This document shows, one piece after another, positions 24,056 to 34,330 of a stretch of DNA of 64,000 bases. A program made the position numbers and the translations under genes. This stretch comes from Blumeriella jaapii (taxonomy: Eukaryota; Ascomycota; Leotiomycetes; Helotiales; Drepanopezizaceae): the NCBI GenBank assembly GCA_009599575.1, contig VWND01000024.1:356290-420289 (forward strand). Reading direction: 5' to 3'. The notes under the pieces are model-generated. The model saw nothing but the letters and a program-made list of their open reading frames with translations, was not told the origin of the DNA and ran no database searches. Position 1 is the stretch's first letter. Every line of letters starts with the position of its first letter.

Positions 24056-25527
24056 TTACAAATAATATATACCACGAAGCGTAGCCGTTATATTGCTATA
24101 ATTCGAAACGGCTAATAACGAGCTAGCAGAACCGATTTATAAAATTATTTTTAAGTTATAAAAATTTAATTTTTTTATATTATAAAAAACGTACGAATCG
24201 GCTTCGCAAAACAATCGAGCCGAATCCGAAAAACATTGGCGTATAAACCAAAATAAATTATTACGTTACAAAAAACGTGCGTATATTTCGAATAAAAGCG
24301 TTATTAAAAACGAAATATTAAAAATTAATTACGACGATCCGACCGCCGATTATTAAGATTTTCGGCGAATATTAAAATTGGTCGAAAAAAAGTATTTTTG
24401 GCCTGGTTTACGAGGCGACGTAAAGCGTTACGTTAATATATATAAAAAATGCTAAAAAGGCAAACCTAGAAAACACCGATTTTATAGCGAATTAACTTTT
24501 TTTTCGATTTTTACGAAATTTTAAAAAAAAATAATTATGGATTTTATTACGGATTTATTTTTTAATAAAAAACGAAATCGTATTTACGATTCGATATTCG
24601 TTATAATAAACCGATATACGAAGTTGTCGAAATATATACCGATATAAAAAACGATTTTAGCCCTAGATTTAGCTAAAATATTTATATAATATATTTACAA
24701 AGATTTTGGCTATTTTAAAAAAATTTTTATAAACAAAAGATTAATTTTCACTAGTAAATTCTGGTTTTCAGTAATATTTCACTTATAAATACGACGTCGA
24801 TTAAGCATCGTTTTTTATTTTCAGACCGATGGCCAAACGAAACGTTAAAATTAAATTTTAAAATTTTATTTTCGCACGTATTGCGATTATCGATAAAACG
24901 ATTAAGCTACGAAGCTTGTTTTAATTAAATTTACGTATAATAATTCGATATACGCTTTTACGAATTTTATTTTTTTTCGTATGCTATACGGCTTTTATCC
25001 AAAATTTGGCAGCAACGTCGAAAGCGACGTCGTAAAAAAAAAGGTATCGTTAGCGGAAAAACGAATTAAAATATTGCAAAAAGAAAAAGAAATATTTAAT
25101 AAAAAGCTAAGAAAAGCCAACGCGAATCACAAAAAATTTTACGACGCTAAATATAAAAAAACTAGATTTTAAATAGGCGATAAAATATTATTATCGATTA
25201 AAAATCTTCGATAGCTGCGATTTTTTCGAAAGCTTTTAAATAAATATCTAAAGCTTTTCAAAATCAAGCGAATTATATACGAGCACGGCCAAGCTTATTA
25301 ATTCGAGCTTTTTTTTTAATATCGTATTTACGATATTTTCTACGTTTTTTTATTAAAACTTTGGCAGGGTCGGAACGACACCGAGCCGAAGGATAGTATA
25401 GTAGAATTCTTAGAACCCGAAAAATACGAGGTTAAATCAATACAAGCTTACAAAGATACAAAAAAGGGCCGATATTATTTGGTGCGATGGAAGGGTTATT
25501 TATCAAGCGAAGATTCCTGGGAATTCA
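24056..25527 (+). pseudogene. A3 pol remnant: integrase and truncated chromodomain
   Basis: Integrase follows the A4 layout: zinc-binding region, core, and an open piece at 24981-25172 (63 codons, MLYGFYPKFGSNVESDVV...) just after the catalytic Glu region. The chromodomain is the best preserved of all the A copies: GRYYLVRWKGY, then SSEDSWE near 25468-25523, with both aromatic-cage Trp residues. A deletion of about 340 bp directly after this removes the rest of the domain and the pol tail. Confidence 0.82.
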
Positions 25528-25529
25528 GA

Positions 25530-26190
25530 ATCTGACCTAATTGGTCAGAGTGGGTCCGAGCGACGTTTTCGAGACGTCGGAGGATACGTTTTATACTAGC
25601 GTCGTTAGATAGGGGGGTTGGCGCAGCCAAGGTTTTTAAAACAGCAGCAGCCGCCAAACCGGCAAAAACGGGCGTAGCAGCAGCAGCGGCAGCGGCAGCC
25701 CGAGCCGCGGCGCGATTCGCACGATTTTCGACTATTATAAAAGCCGAAGCGTTATCCTTTTTTAAACGATTTATATAAGCGTCGTAAATAATAAAATCGA
25801 TAAAAGTTTTAGCAAAAGCTTTGGCTTCGGCAGTAAAAAAAAAAAAAGCGGCAGCGGCGGTGGCAGTATCGAAACGATTTATAAAATCGTTAAGATCCGC
25901 GAAAAAAATTTGCGCTTCGGTAACGCGTACGGCAAAAATCTATAACTAATTAAAAACGAATCCGAATAAAAGTTTAAAAAATTCATAAAAAAATATTAAA
26001 TATGCGAAGCTTTGCAACGGTTGTATTTTACGCTAAAAAGCTCGAAAACGCAAAAAAGCAAAAAGGCCGCTGTAATATTTTCGCGTAAAATCAAGCGGGC
26101 ATATCGAAAGCAAATAAAAATCAAAAGCATTTTAAAGATTCGCGGCGAACGCGGCGAAAAACAATTAATTAAAATAAAAAAAAGCTAACG

Positions 26191-26223
<33 letters not shown>

Positions 26224-26245
26224 AAACAGAAAAAATAGCGGCTAT
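25530..26245 (-). pseudogene. A3 antisense Cys/Ala-rich frame (C-terminus deleted)
   Basis: Third copy of the family-A antisense frame and the least mutated towards its 3' half. The N-terminal half has CFRYARLILREN and VFELFSVKYNRCKASH, with two Cys changed to Tyr (TGC to TAC/TAT by RIP) relative to A4. The middle reads AEAKAFAKTFIDFIIYDAY and ANRAAARAAAAAAAT. The downstream half reads openly through PLSNDASIKRILRRLENVAR and QLGQI before the pol-side deletion. At least one frame change lies between the Cys-rich and Ala-rich parts. No known family is assigned. Confidence 0.5.
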
Positions 26246-26480
26246 TTTAAAAAAAAAGGTTTTTTTCAAACGAAAATACAAGCGCTACCGAAAACAAAAA
26301 AAACAAAATAATAAAATAATTATAATTTACGACCAAAAGCGAAAGAAACAATTATAATTCACGACCGAAAACGAAAAAAACCGCACGTTATTTCGAAAAC
26401 GTAACGCACGTTATATACGAAAGCATACGTATAAAAAAATCAATCGCTTTTAGAAACCAAAAGCTTAAAAAAGGGAATAA

Positions 26481-26894
26481 TATCAGAAACCAATATTACG
26501 TATATAAGTCAAGTGATTCGTCAAAACCTTTTGCTTTTTATTAATTTTCGAATAATATTTTCTGCGAATAGACCGTAAGGGCCGGATAGTATTATAAAGG
26601 CTGGAAATAATATTTAAATAAAACATTTTATAAAAGTAATTGCTAAAAAACCAATTATTAAAATTATATTAAAAAAGATTGAAAAAAGGTCGGGATAGGG
26701 GCTGGAAAAGCATATTAAATAGGATTCGCCTGATTTCCTGGGAAATACTTTTTTCGAGGGCTTTACCCTTTTTTTTGTATTTATATACGCCTTTTATTAG
26801 AAATATAGAAAATAGAGATCAGTCTGACTATTAACCCAACCTTATCTAAGCTTTATTGTCTGAACTAGTGTTTCCCTGCCTTTCAATCCTTACA
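26481..26894 (+). repeat. A3 3' LTR
   Basis: 414 bp, start TATCAGAAACC (for TGTCAGGAACC), end CAATCCTTACA. Followed by AAGGC. Confidence 0.92.
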
Positions 26895-26899
26895 AAGGC

Positions 26900-28064
26900 C
26901 GTTATAACGTTAAAACAAAAATATTATTCGAAATTTTTATCAGCGCTTTTTTAATTAATTTGATATTGCAATATTTTTTTATATAATTTCGAATCTATTA
27001 TTTTTTCGATTTTTTATTTCGTTTGTTTAAAAAGTAATTAAATATAAATTGGTTCGAAGCGGCGTTGGCCAGGTAAAAAATTGCTAATATGCTTTCGGAG
27101 CGAATATAAATAAAAAATTAAATGAATTAATCAGTTTGCGGAAAAGTTAAGCTTTCAATTTTTTTTTATTTTATCGACGATTTTAATTAAATCGTATTAT
27201 TTATTTAAAAGCTTTCGGAAAAGTCGGTCGAGCTTTTAATTTTTGGTATTTATTAATACTTCGTCGTTTATTTTTTAATTTATCGGTCGTTTGTGCAAAT
27301 TAACAAAGCGTTTTATTTTAGCTTATTATTACGCAATAAACGATTATGCGTATTTCATAATTTTTTTAGCTCGAAAAATTAAATGCAAAACTTCGTCGCG
27401 GTTAAGTTTTTCGATGGCCGAGCGAAAAAGACGAGGATTATTTATATTTCAGGATATGCGAATTTCGTATTTATTTAAAATTTAAAAAAAAAAACGTTGC
27501 CGAAAGATTCGTACGGCAAAATCAATTATATAATATTTATCAAAAATAAAAAGCGTTTTCAATTGTTTTGATAATAAAAGCAAAAAGGACGGAAGCGTTG
27601 TTTAATATACTGGTTTATTATTTCGGTTTGCTTATCGATATTAAAATTATACGTAATAATTAATTTAAATTTGGTTTTTAATATACGGCAAAGTTTTTGC
27701 TAAAAAACCGAAATAAATTAAGTTTTTCGGTCCGAAACAATTAAATCCGGCATGCCGAAATAGCGTATTTAATAAATTAAAAACAAAACTGCTAGTCTTT
27801 TCGCTATAATAATTTTATAGCAAAAAACTAACAAAAGCTTTTTAAACAGGCGATTTATTATTACGAAAGCGAAATCGTAATTATTTTCGTTTAATAAAAG
27901 CTTCGTAAAATTTATCGTTAAATGTTAATAAAATCTGCTGAATATAAGCAAAAGCTTTAAAAAGTCCGGGATTTTGTCGCGTTTAACTTTTATTCGTATG
28001 CAACGACAATTCGAAACGTATTATTATATATTTGCTTTTATAGCCTTTTAATAATATTTGCGAC
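26900..28064 (-). pseudogene. C2 pol remnant: integrase and chromodomain N-terminal part
   Basis: The minus strand reads, from 27830 leftwards, IRYFGMPDLIVSDR near 27730-27790 (second catalytic Asp) and TYNFNIDKQTEIINQYIKQ near 27610-27670 (AYHPQTDGQTE class). It continues through the integrase C-terminal segment (LFRKL ... KIVDKI, then LRKHISNFLPGQRRFEPIYI near 27050-27110) into a chromodomain start (KIEKIIDSKLYKK ... QYQIN) near 26930-27000. The domain end lies at 14053-14229. The plus-strand frame at 27291-27485 is a shadow. Confidence 0.82.
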
Positions 28065-28069
28065 CGATC

Positions 28070-28278
28070 TGTCAGAGGGCACGGTCCAAATTCCCGGCCT
28101 TTGGCCGAGACCTTGCCGGACGGCCTTCGGCCTTCGGTCGGTCGCCCGAGCAGGCACGACCCAGATAGACCTAAGAATATAACCAAACGGACCTTTTGTA
28201 TTTTTTTAAATCCTTAAGATTTAATATATTAATTAAATAAATGCTTTCGCTTTTTGGTCCATTTTGAGCACCGTAACA
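28070..28278 (+). repeat. E 5' LTR, GC-rich
   Basis: 209 bp, TGTCAGAGGGCACGG... to ...CACCGTAACA. Its first half is strikingly GC-rich, with hairpin-forming GGCCTTCGGCCTTCGGTCGG near 28122-28142, unlike anything around it. A minus-strand frame through it (27983-28186) is composition-driven and not a gene. Confidence 0.93.
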
Positions 28279-28479
28279 ATTTGAATTTTTTTTTCAGAAC
28301 CGGCCGATAAGCATTTAATTCCGTATATTTCAGGCCCTAGATTTTAATAGAAAACCGATCGGCTTTACGATTAATTTATAACGAAAAAAAGAATTTAATA
28401 GGTTTTGGAAAAAAAAACACTTTTCAAATCAAGATTTTAATTTTATTAATACAATGCTATTAAGCATTCGAACGTCAAA

Positions 28480-29770
28480 TAATATAACGACCGAAGCAAA
28501 CGACAATTACGAAAATCAAATCGACGATAGCTTTTTATTTTCCGACTTTTTTTTTTTTTCCGTTTTAATTTATTTCGCAATTTTTTGCCGCTAACGAACG
28601 ATTACGCAATTTTTTTTTTTTTTCGTTTCGAAATCTTTTTACGTATCAGAGTTTAATTAAAGGCAGAACGACGCGGAAAAAAAAAAAATAAAATTATAAA
28701 AGCTAGATTCGCAGCTATAAAAGCTTAGCAAATAAAACTGCAAACGATTTTTTGCTAAAGCTTTTGCATTTTCCGAAATTAATTAAATTGCTTTTAATTT
28801 TTACCGCAATCTGCTTTTTTTCTAAAAATCCGCTATTTAACAATCAGATTTTTATAATATTATTATTATTTCCATTTCGCTTTTAATTTTTATAAAATTT
28901 AAAAAGCGAACCGATTATTCCAAAAGCCGAATTCGCTAATTTTTCCTTTGCTAGCTATATATTATAACGACCCAAAGACTTTTTTAAATCGAAACCATTA
29001 TTAATTTTTACTTTTTTTAAAAACGATATTAAATACTAGTTATTAAAAATAAAAAATTATTTCGTTAAAAAAAGCATTTTCCGATCGGATTTATAAATTT
29101 TAACCGCGAAAAATTATTTATCCGATTTAATTAAAAAACGAATCGCATATATTCGAATCTATTGTAAAAATCTTTTAAAAATCGACAAATTTATAACCTA
29201 AGTCTTTTTAAAAGCCTGGCTTTATTAAAAATACGTCCGAATTAAAAACTCGGTTAAAACTAATAAAAAAATGGAACGATGCTAAATATTCGCGATTTAA
29301 TTTGTAACCGATTTTATTAATTATTTCGAAAACCGTTTTACAAAAAACTTTTTAACGCTACGAAAAGCAGGCTGTTTTGTTACGATACCGAATAAAATTA
29401 ATACGCCCGATTTTTAAAAGCATTTACGATCTGATTCGAAATTCTTTTTCAATTATTTACGCGCAAATAAAAAACTGCGTTTTAAAAGCTGAAAAATATA
29501 TCCGAAGCGAAATAAGTTTGTTTTCGAAAAAAAAAGTTTATTTCGATTTCGAAAACAAAAACAGTTCGAAAAGCAATAGCAGCGCTTTTATTAAAAACAC
29601 CACCACGATTATTTTAAAATTTCGTTTATTATTAACCACCGGCTTCGATAATACTAAAAAGCGTTTTCGATATTTTAAAATAAATAAAAAAAAAAGAAAA
29701 AAAGATTCCGGAATATTAACGCCTGCTTTAATTGCGAAAGCACCGGGCATATAATATAAAAGTGTTTAAA
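28480..29770 (+). pseudogene. E gag remnant with CCHC knuckle
   Basis: Stop-broken gag. The longest open piece is 29377-29754 (125 codons: RIKLIRPIFKSIYDLIRN..., later Ser- and Lys-rich). The nucleocapsid knuckle is at 29724-29765 in another frame: CFNCESTGHII-KC, an exact C-x2-C-x4-H-x4-C with one stop inside. The frame change between the two means at least one indel. A minus-strand frame at 29538-29750 is a shadow. Confidence 0.75.
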
Positions 29771-29923
29771 AAACGAGAATTTTATCCGCCGTTAAAAGCG
29801 ACGGAAATCCTAAGCAAAAAAACTCCGTTATACAAACTTTTTTAAAACAGCTTAAACGAGGCCGAAATCAACGACAAATTATTATTAACGATATTTGTTA
29901 TTACATTTTTATATTTAAACGAT

Positions 29924-30115
29924 TTGTTTAATATAATTATTAATTTTAATTTATATTTTATACCGATAATTATTAAAAACGAAAACGAAAACTTTAAGAA
30001 ATTCGACGCTATTGTAAATTATGGCGCTATTAAAAATTTCATTAACAACGCAATTTTATCGTTTATTTATTTTAATATTAAAACCAATTTTTATTTTTCG
30101 ATTAAAAATATTTAA
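29924..30115 (+). pseudogene. E aspartic protease segment
   Basis: 63 open codons including FDAIVNYGAIKNFINNAILSF, corresponding to the D-S/T-G-A-T-x-N-F-I active-site motif with Asp changed to Asn and Ser to Tyr, so catalytically dead. It lies about 160 bp after the gag knuckle and 0.6 kb before RT, as expected for gypsy. Confidence 0.72.
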
Positions 30116-30679
30116 AACCGAGAATTTGCATCGGCTTGCAATAACGGCATAATTTAAATATTCGCAAATTGTTACGTAATAAAAGCGCCCGGCTTGCAAA
30201 ACTTTAAAAAAATAAATATATATTTCCGCGAATTTTTTTTTTAAGCGATTCTGGCTCGAATAATACAATCCGATCGTCGATTGGAAATCCGAAAAATTTA
30301 GCTTAAAGCCAAATTACTTTTCGAAACCAAAGCATTTTATATAATATTATAACAACGGACGAATATATGCTTTTAATAAACGACGCCGCAGAATCGACAA
30401 ATTACTTTATTAAAAAAACTTTTGCTTATTAAGCCAAATTTCGGAATTTTTATAAATTTATAAAAAAACTATTTAATCTGATTTTAAATAATAATAAAAA
30501 AGCCAAATTATCAGAAAAGTATTCCGAATTTAAAAATATACGGTTTTCAGCAAATCCAAGTTTTAAGTCCTTTTATCCGAACGTTCCGGCTTTAATTACG
30601 AAATCTATTTCCGACCCGATACCAAACTTTTATACGGCCCGTTGTATAATTTTTCGGAAAAAAAACTAAAAATACTAAA

Positions 30680-31960
30680 AAACTATTTGATACAAATACA
30701 AGCCTAAAGATTTATTCGATAATTAAAATCAAAAGCCGCCGTACCACTGTTTTTTATACGACGAAAAAAAACGGCGCATTAAAACTTTGCGTAAATTACC
30801 GCGGACTGAACGCTGTTATAATTCCAAATCGATATTTAATTCCTTTGGTTTCCGAAATCCTTAATCGCCTAGGCAAAACTAAGATTTTTATTAAATTCGA
30901 TTTGCGATAAAACTTTAATTTAATTCGTATAGCCAAAAAATATAAATGGAAAATTGCTTTCCGTACCCGATTTGGCTTTTTCGAATATTTAATTATGCTT
31001 TTCGGTTTATGCAACGCTTCAGCGACTTTTCAAGCCTATATTAATAAAATTTTTAAAGATTTTATAAATATATTTGTTATAATTTATTTAAACGATATAC
31101 TAATTTATTCCGACGATAAATATATATATATTAAATATATTAAAACAATTTTTAAACGCTTTTTTTAATATTAAACTGTATTGCAAATTGAAAAAAATAC
31201 GAATTTAATACAAACGAAATAGAATTTTTCGGTTTTATAATATCGTACCCAGCCGTTTTTTTCCGGCGTAAATATAAATAGAAAAAAAATGGACACGATT
31301 AATTAATAGCCGGTTTTTTTTATTACAGCCAAAAAAACGCTGTTTTTTCCTAAAATTTTGCAATTTTTATCGAAAATTTATTTATTATTATAGTTTAAAA
31401 AATCGCTACCGGAATAACCAAGTTATTAAAAAGCAAAACTTTTTTTGTTTAAAACGACGAGGCCACTAAGTTTTTCTACGAATTGCAAAAGGTTTTTAAC
31501 AAAACTTTTTTGCTAATATATTTCGACCCAAATTTAAAAATTTGGCTCGAATGCGACGCGTCCATAATCGCATTCGCAGAAATTATATTTTAATAATAAA
31601 ACGATATTTATTTTTTATCCGATCGCATTTTACTTTCGAAAATTTATACCTGCAGAAATTAATTATATAATATTCGATCAAAAACTTTTGGCGATTGTAA
31701 AATTAATCAAATATTAGCGATATTATTTAAAAAGCGCACGTTATAAAATTACGATTATTTTCGATTATAACAATTTAAAATATTTTATAACCATTCGTAT
31801 TTTAACCCGACGATAAGCTAAATAAGCTATAACATTTTCTACGATCGATTTCGAAATTACTTATAAAACGGGTTCGAAAAATTCGGCTGACGCTTTTTTA
31901 AAAAAGCTTGATTACGTTTAAAAAACTTTTGGAATTTGTCAAACTTTTATTACATTCGGC
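30680..31960 (+). pseudogene. E pol remnant: RT and RNase H
   Basis: Clear RT: NGALKLCVNYRGLN near 30771-30812, FRTRFGFFEYLIMLFGLCNA near 30958-31017, FQAYINKIFKDF near 31030-31065, and the YLND box near 31083-31095 (second Asp kept, first changed to Asn), followed by ILIYSDD. RNase H follows (NLKIWLECDASIIAFA near 31531-31575, then FDYNNLKYF near 31760-31785). Only one stop falls within the first 130 RT codons, making this one of the better preserved RTs in the window. The frame at 30796-31014 on the other strand is a shadow. Confidence 0.87.
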
Positions 31961-32269
31961 TACGACCAAAAGCTTAAATAAACTGCTATTATTAAAAAAA
32001 TAAAAAAACGTTTTGCATTTAATTTGCACCACGGCTAAAAAACTGATTAAAAAAAAAATCGAAAGCGCGAAATTAAAACTAAAAGAAATATAATATAATC
32101 AAATACGAGAAAATAACTTTTTAATTACAAAAAACGACGAATACGAAATAAATTTAAAAATACTAAAAACTTTTTTAAAAAATATTATTTCCGATATTAA
32201 ATATACGCAACGCTTTTACAAAAACCTTTTCGATACCGACTTTTTACTAATCGATAATATATAAATATA

Positions 32270-33670
32270 CAAAAGCTTAAGATTTTATATTTTATTAAAC
32301 TTCGCTTTTAAAAAAACGACTTTTAGAAAAAATTCTACGACAATCCGATCGCAGATTATTTTGGACGCGACAAAACCACGTTTTTTTTAAAACGCTTGTT
32401 TTATTAGTCGGAAATAACCGCAAATATCGAAAATTATATATTTTTTTATATCGTTTGCAAAAAAAACAAGTTTTTTAAATTAAAAACAAACGAAAAACTA
32501 TGTTTATTATCCGTTCCTATTCGACCGTAAAATAGTATTTTATTTAATTTAGTTATAAATTTATTAAACGCTTTTAATAAAAGAAATTTCGTTTATAGCA
32601 AAACCGGTAAACCGCCTGTTTACGACGCGATTTTAATAATCGTTTGCCGATTAATTAAACAATTTTATTTTATTACAATTCGCAAAAATATAATAATTTT
32701 ATAATTCGCTTATATTTTTTGCAAAACGGTATTTTTTAAATACGAAATGCTCGACGATATCGTTTCCGACCGTAGATTATTATTTATTTTAAGCTTTTGA
32801 AAAACTTTTATCGCAATACTTCGTATCAACCGAAAATTATTTACAATTTTTTATTTATAGATCGACGGGCAAATCGAAAAAATAAATATAATATTAAAAA
32901 CGTATTTACGTTTTTACGTAAATTTCAACCAAAATAATTGGCCAAATTTTTTTTCGATAGCGAAATACGCTATTAACAACGCAATTTCGTTTTTTATTAA
33001 AATATCGCTATTCGAAGCAAACGGCATTAAAACGAAGCCGTTCGGTTTAAAAAGATTATTAAACTACGAATTAAAATCCGTTTAATAATTAGCAAAAAAA
33101 TTAAAAAGTATTTATTAGATTTTAAAAAAAATTATTTTTTACGCATAAAACGTTTAAGCGAAGTATTACGATAAAAAATATATTTTAAAACATTTCGCAA
33201 TTGAAAAAAAGGTTTATTTAAATATAAAAAACTTTAAAAACAAAAAAACTTTGCAAAAAGTTAAACGCGAAAAAATTCGGTTTTTTTTCCGATTCTGGAC
33301 AAAATCGATTTTTAAATATACAAACTCCGATTTTTAAAAACCTAGAAACTTTACGACGTTTTTTACGTCAGCTTATTAAATTTTTTTTATCGCGAAATAA
33401 TAAAAATCGAAAAAAAAAAAAAAAAAAAACAGTATCAGGCCCCGAACTGATAAAAAACGATTTCCGAAAATTAAAAAGAAAAATAAAAAGTTGACCAGAT
33501 TTTAAACTTTGTATTTAAAAGTCGATAAAAAAAATTGCATTTTTTAATAAAATAAAAAAGCTAGTTTTCAGATTACGATTCCTGGCAAAAGGCAAAAAAT
33601 CTGGAATATTTTCCAGAATTGGTTGCGCAATTCTTTAGAAATAACTTTTTTAAATCCGGCTTACAAAAAA
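32270..33670 (+). pseudogene. E pol remnant: integrase and chromodomain
   Basis: Integrase zinc-binding and core regions span about 32280-33080; the post-core segment AKYAINNAISFFIKISLFEAN lies near 32960-33020. A chromodomain is visible near 33490-33640 (LHFLIK-K, DYDSWQKAKNLEYFPEL, then VAQFFRNN), matching the fungal gypsy chromodomain consensus W-x-GY...DSWEP..NL. Stops replace several Trp and Gln positions (TGG to TAA, CAA to TAA). Confidence 0.75.
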
Positions 33671-33760
33671 AAAGATCGTTAATATTTGTATTTAATAAAT
33701 TTATTTTTATTATTTATTTTAAAATTAATTAATTATACGTAAAAATTCAAATTTAATTTA

Positions 33761-34052
33761 TATTAGCAAAAAAAACCGATTATTCCTGATTAAAAGTAAT
33801 TTCGACGTCGAATCCGGAAAGCATTGCTTTTAAATCCAATTAATATTGGCAAAAGACCGATTATTTCTGACTAAAAGTGATTTCGACGTCGAATCCGGAA
33901 AGCATTGCTTTTAAATCCAATTAATATTAGCAAAAAACCGATTATTTTTAATTAAAAATAATTTCGACGTCGAATCCGGAAAGCATTGCTTTTAAATCCA
34001 ATTAATATTGGCAAAAAACCGATTATTTTTAATTGAAAATAATTTCGATATT
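33761..34052 (+). repeat. 81-bp tandem repeat in E, about 3.6 units
   Basis: Units start at 33761, 33844, 33925 and 34006 (spacing 83, 81, 81). The first has two extra A in an A run; the last is partial. Units are nearly identical and differ mainly by C/T and G/A changes. 81 bp is 27 codons. One frame reads NPESIAFKSN-YWQKTDYF and another FDVESGKHCF; both have stops at the same place in each unit, consistent with RIP at repeated sites. It lies between the chromodomain and the polypurine tract. Confidence 0.9.
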
Positions 34053-34101
34053 AAATTAATAAATAATAAAAACAAAGGAAAAAAGAACAGAAAACCTAGT
34101 C

Positions 34102-34116
34102 GAAAAAGGGGGAGAG
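34102..34116 (+). other. E polypurine tract
   Basis: GAAAAAGGGGGAGAG immediately 5' of the 3' LTR: the plus-strand primer site for reverse transcription. It confirms plus orientation. Unmutated, in contrast with its surroundings. Confidence 0.88.
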
Positions 34117-34325
34117 TGTTAGAGGGCACGGTCCAAGTTCCCGGCCTTTGGCCGAGACTTTGCCGGACGGCCTTCGGCCTTCGGTCGGTCGCCCGAGCAG
34201 GCACGACCCAAATGGATTTAAAAATATAATCAAACGGACCCTTTGTATCCTTTTAGATTCTTAAGATTCAGTACATTAACCAAATGAATGCCTTCGCTCC
34301 CTGGTCCACCCTGAGCACCGTGACA
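34117..34325 (+). repeat. E 3' LTR, GC-rich
   Basis: 209 bp, TGTTAGAGGGCACGG... to ...CACCGTGACA. Nearly identical to 28070-28278, the differences being mostly transitions. Short open frames across it on both strands (33992-34204 and 34008-34229) are artefacts of the GC-rich block. Confidence 0.93.
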
Positions 34326-34330
34326 CGATT

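Larger units (their letters stand above)
14230..26894 (+). mobile_element. Gypsy A3, nested in C2 and interrupted by D
   Basis: LTRs at 14230-14643 and 26481-26894. Target duplication AAGGC on both sides. It is interrupted by D at 14928-20948. Without D and its duplicated 5-mer the element is about 6.64 kb, roughly 0.7 kb shorter than A2 and A4, because of two internal deletions: one near 24055 removes the end of RNase H, and one near 25527 removes the chromodomain end, the pol tail and the end of the antisense frame. Around 25360-25640 it is noticeably less RIP-mutated than the other copies. Confidence 0.93.
28070..34325 (+). mobile_element. Gypsy LTR retrotransposon E, nested in C2
   Basis: 6256 bp, LTRs of 209 bp at both ends. 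Target duplication CGATC (28065-28069) and CGATT (34326-34330), one C-to-T change apart. It contains gag with a CCHC knuckle, protease, RT, RNase H, integrase, chromodomain, an 81-bp tandem repeat and a strong polypurine tract. C2 pol is interrupted between its integrase (left) and RNase H/RT (right). Confidence 0.95.

Noticed and set aside
27983..28186. Short minus frame with a Pro/Gly/Arg-rich part; similar frames at 33992-34229
   Set aside because: Runs through the GC-rich E LTR; the frames exist only because the LTR is GC-rich and they cross the LTR/host boundary.
33761..34052. Possible CRISPR array
   Set aside because: Direct tandem repeats of 81 bp without unique spacers, inside a eukaryotic retrotransposon.
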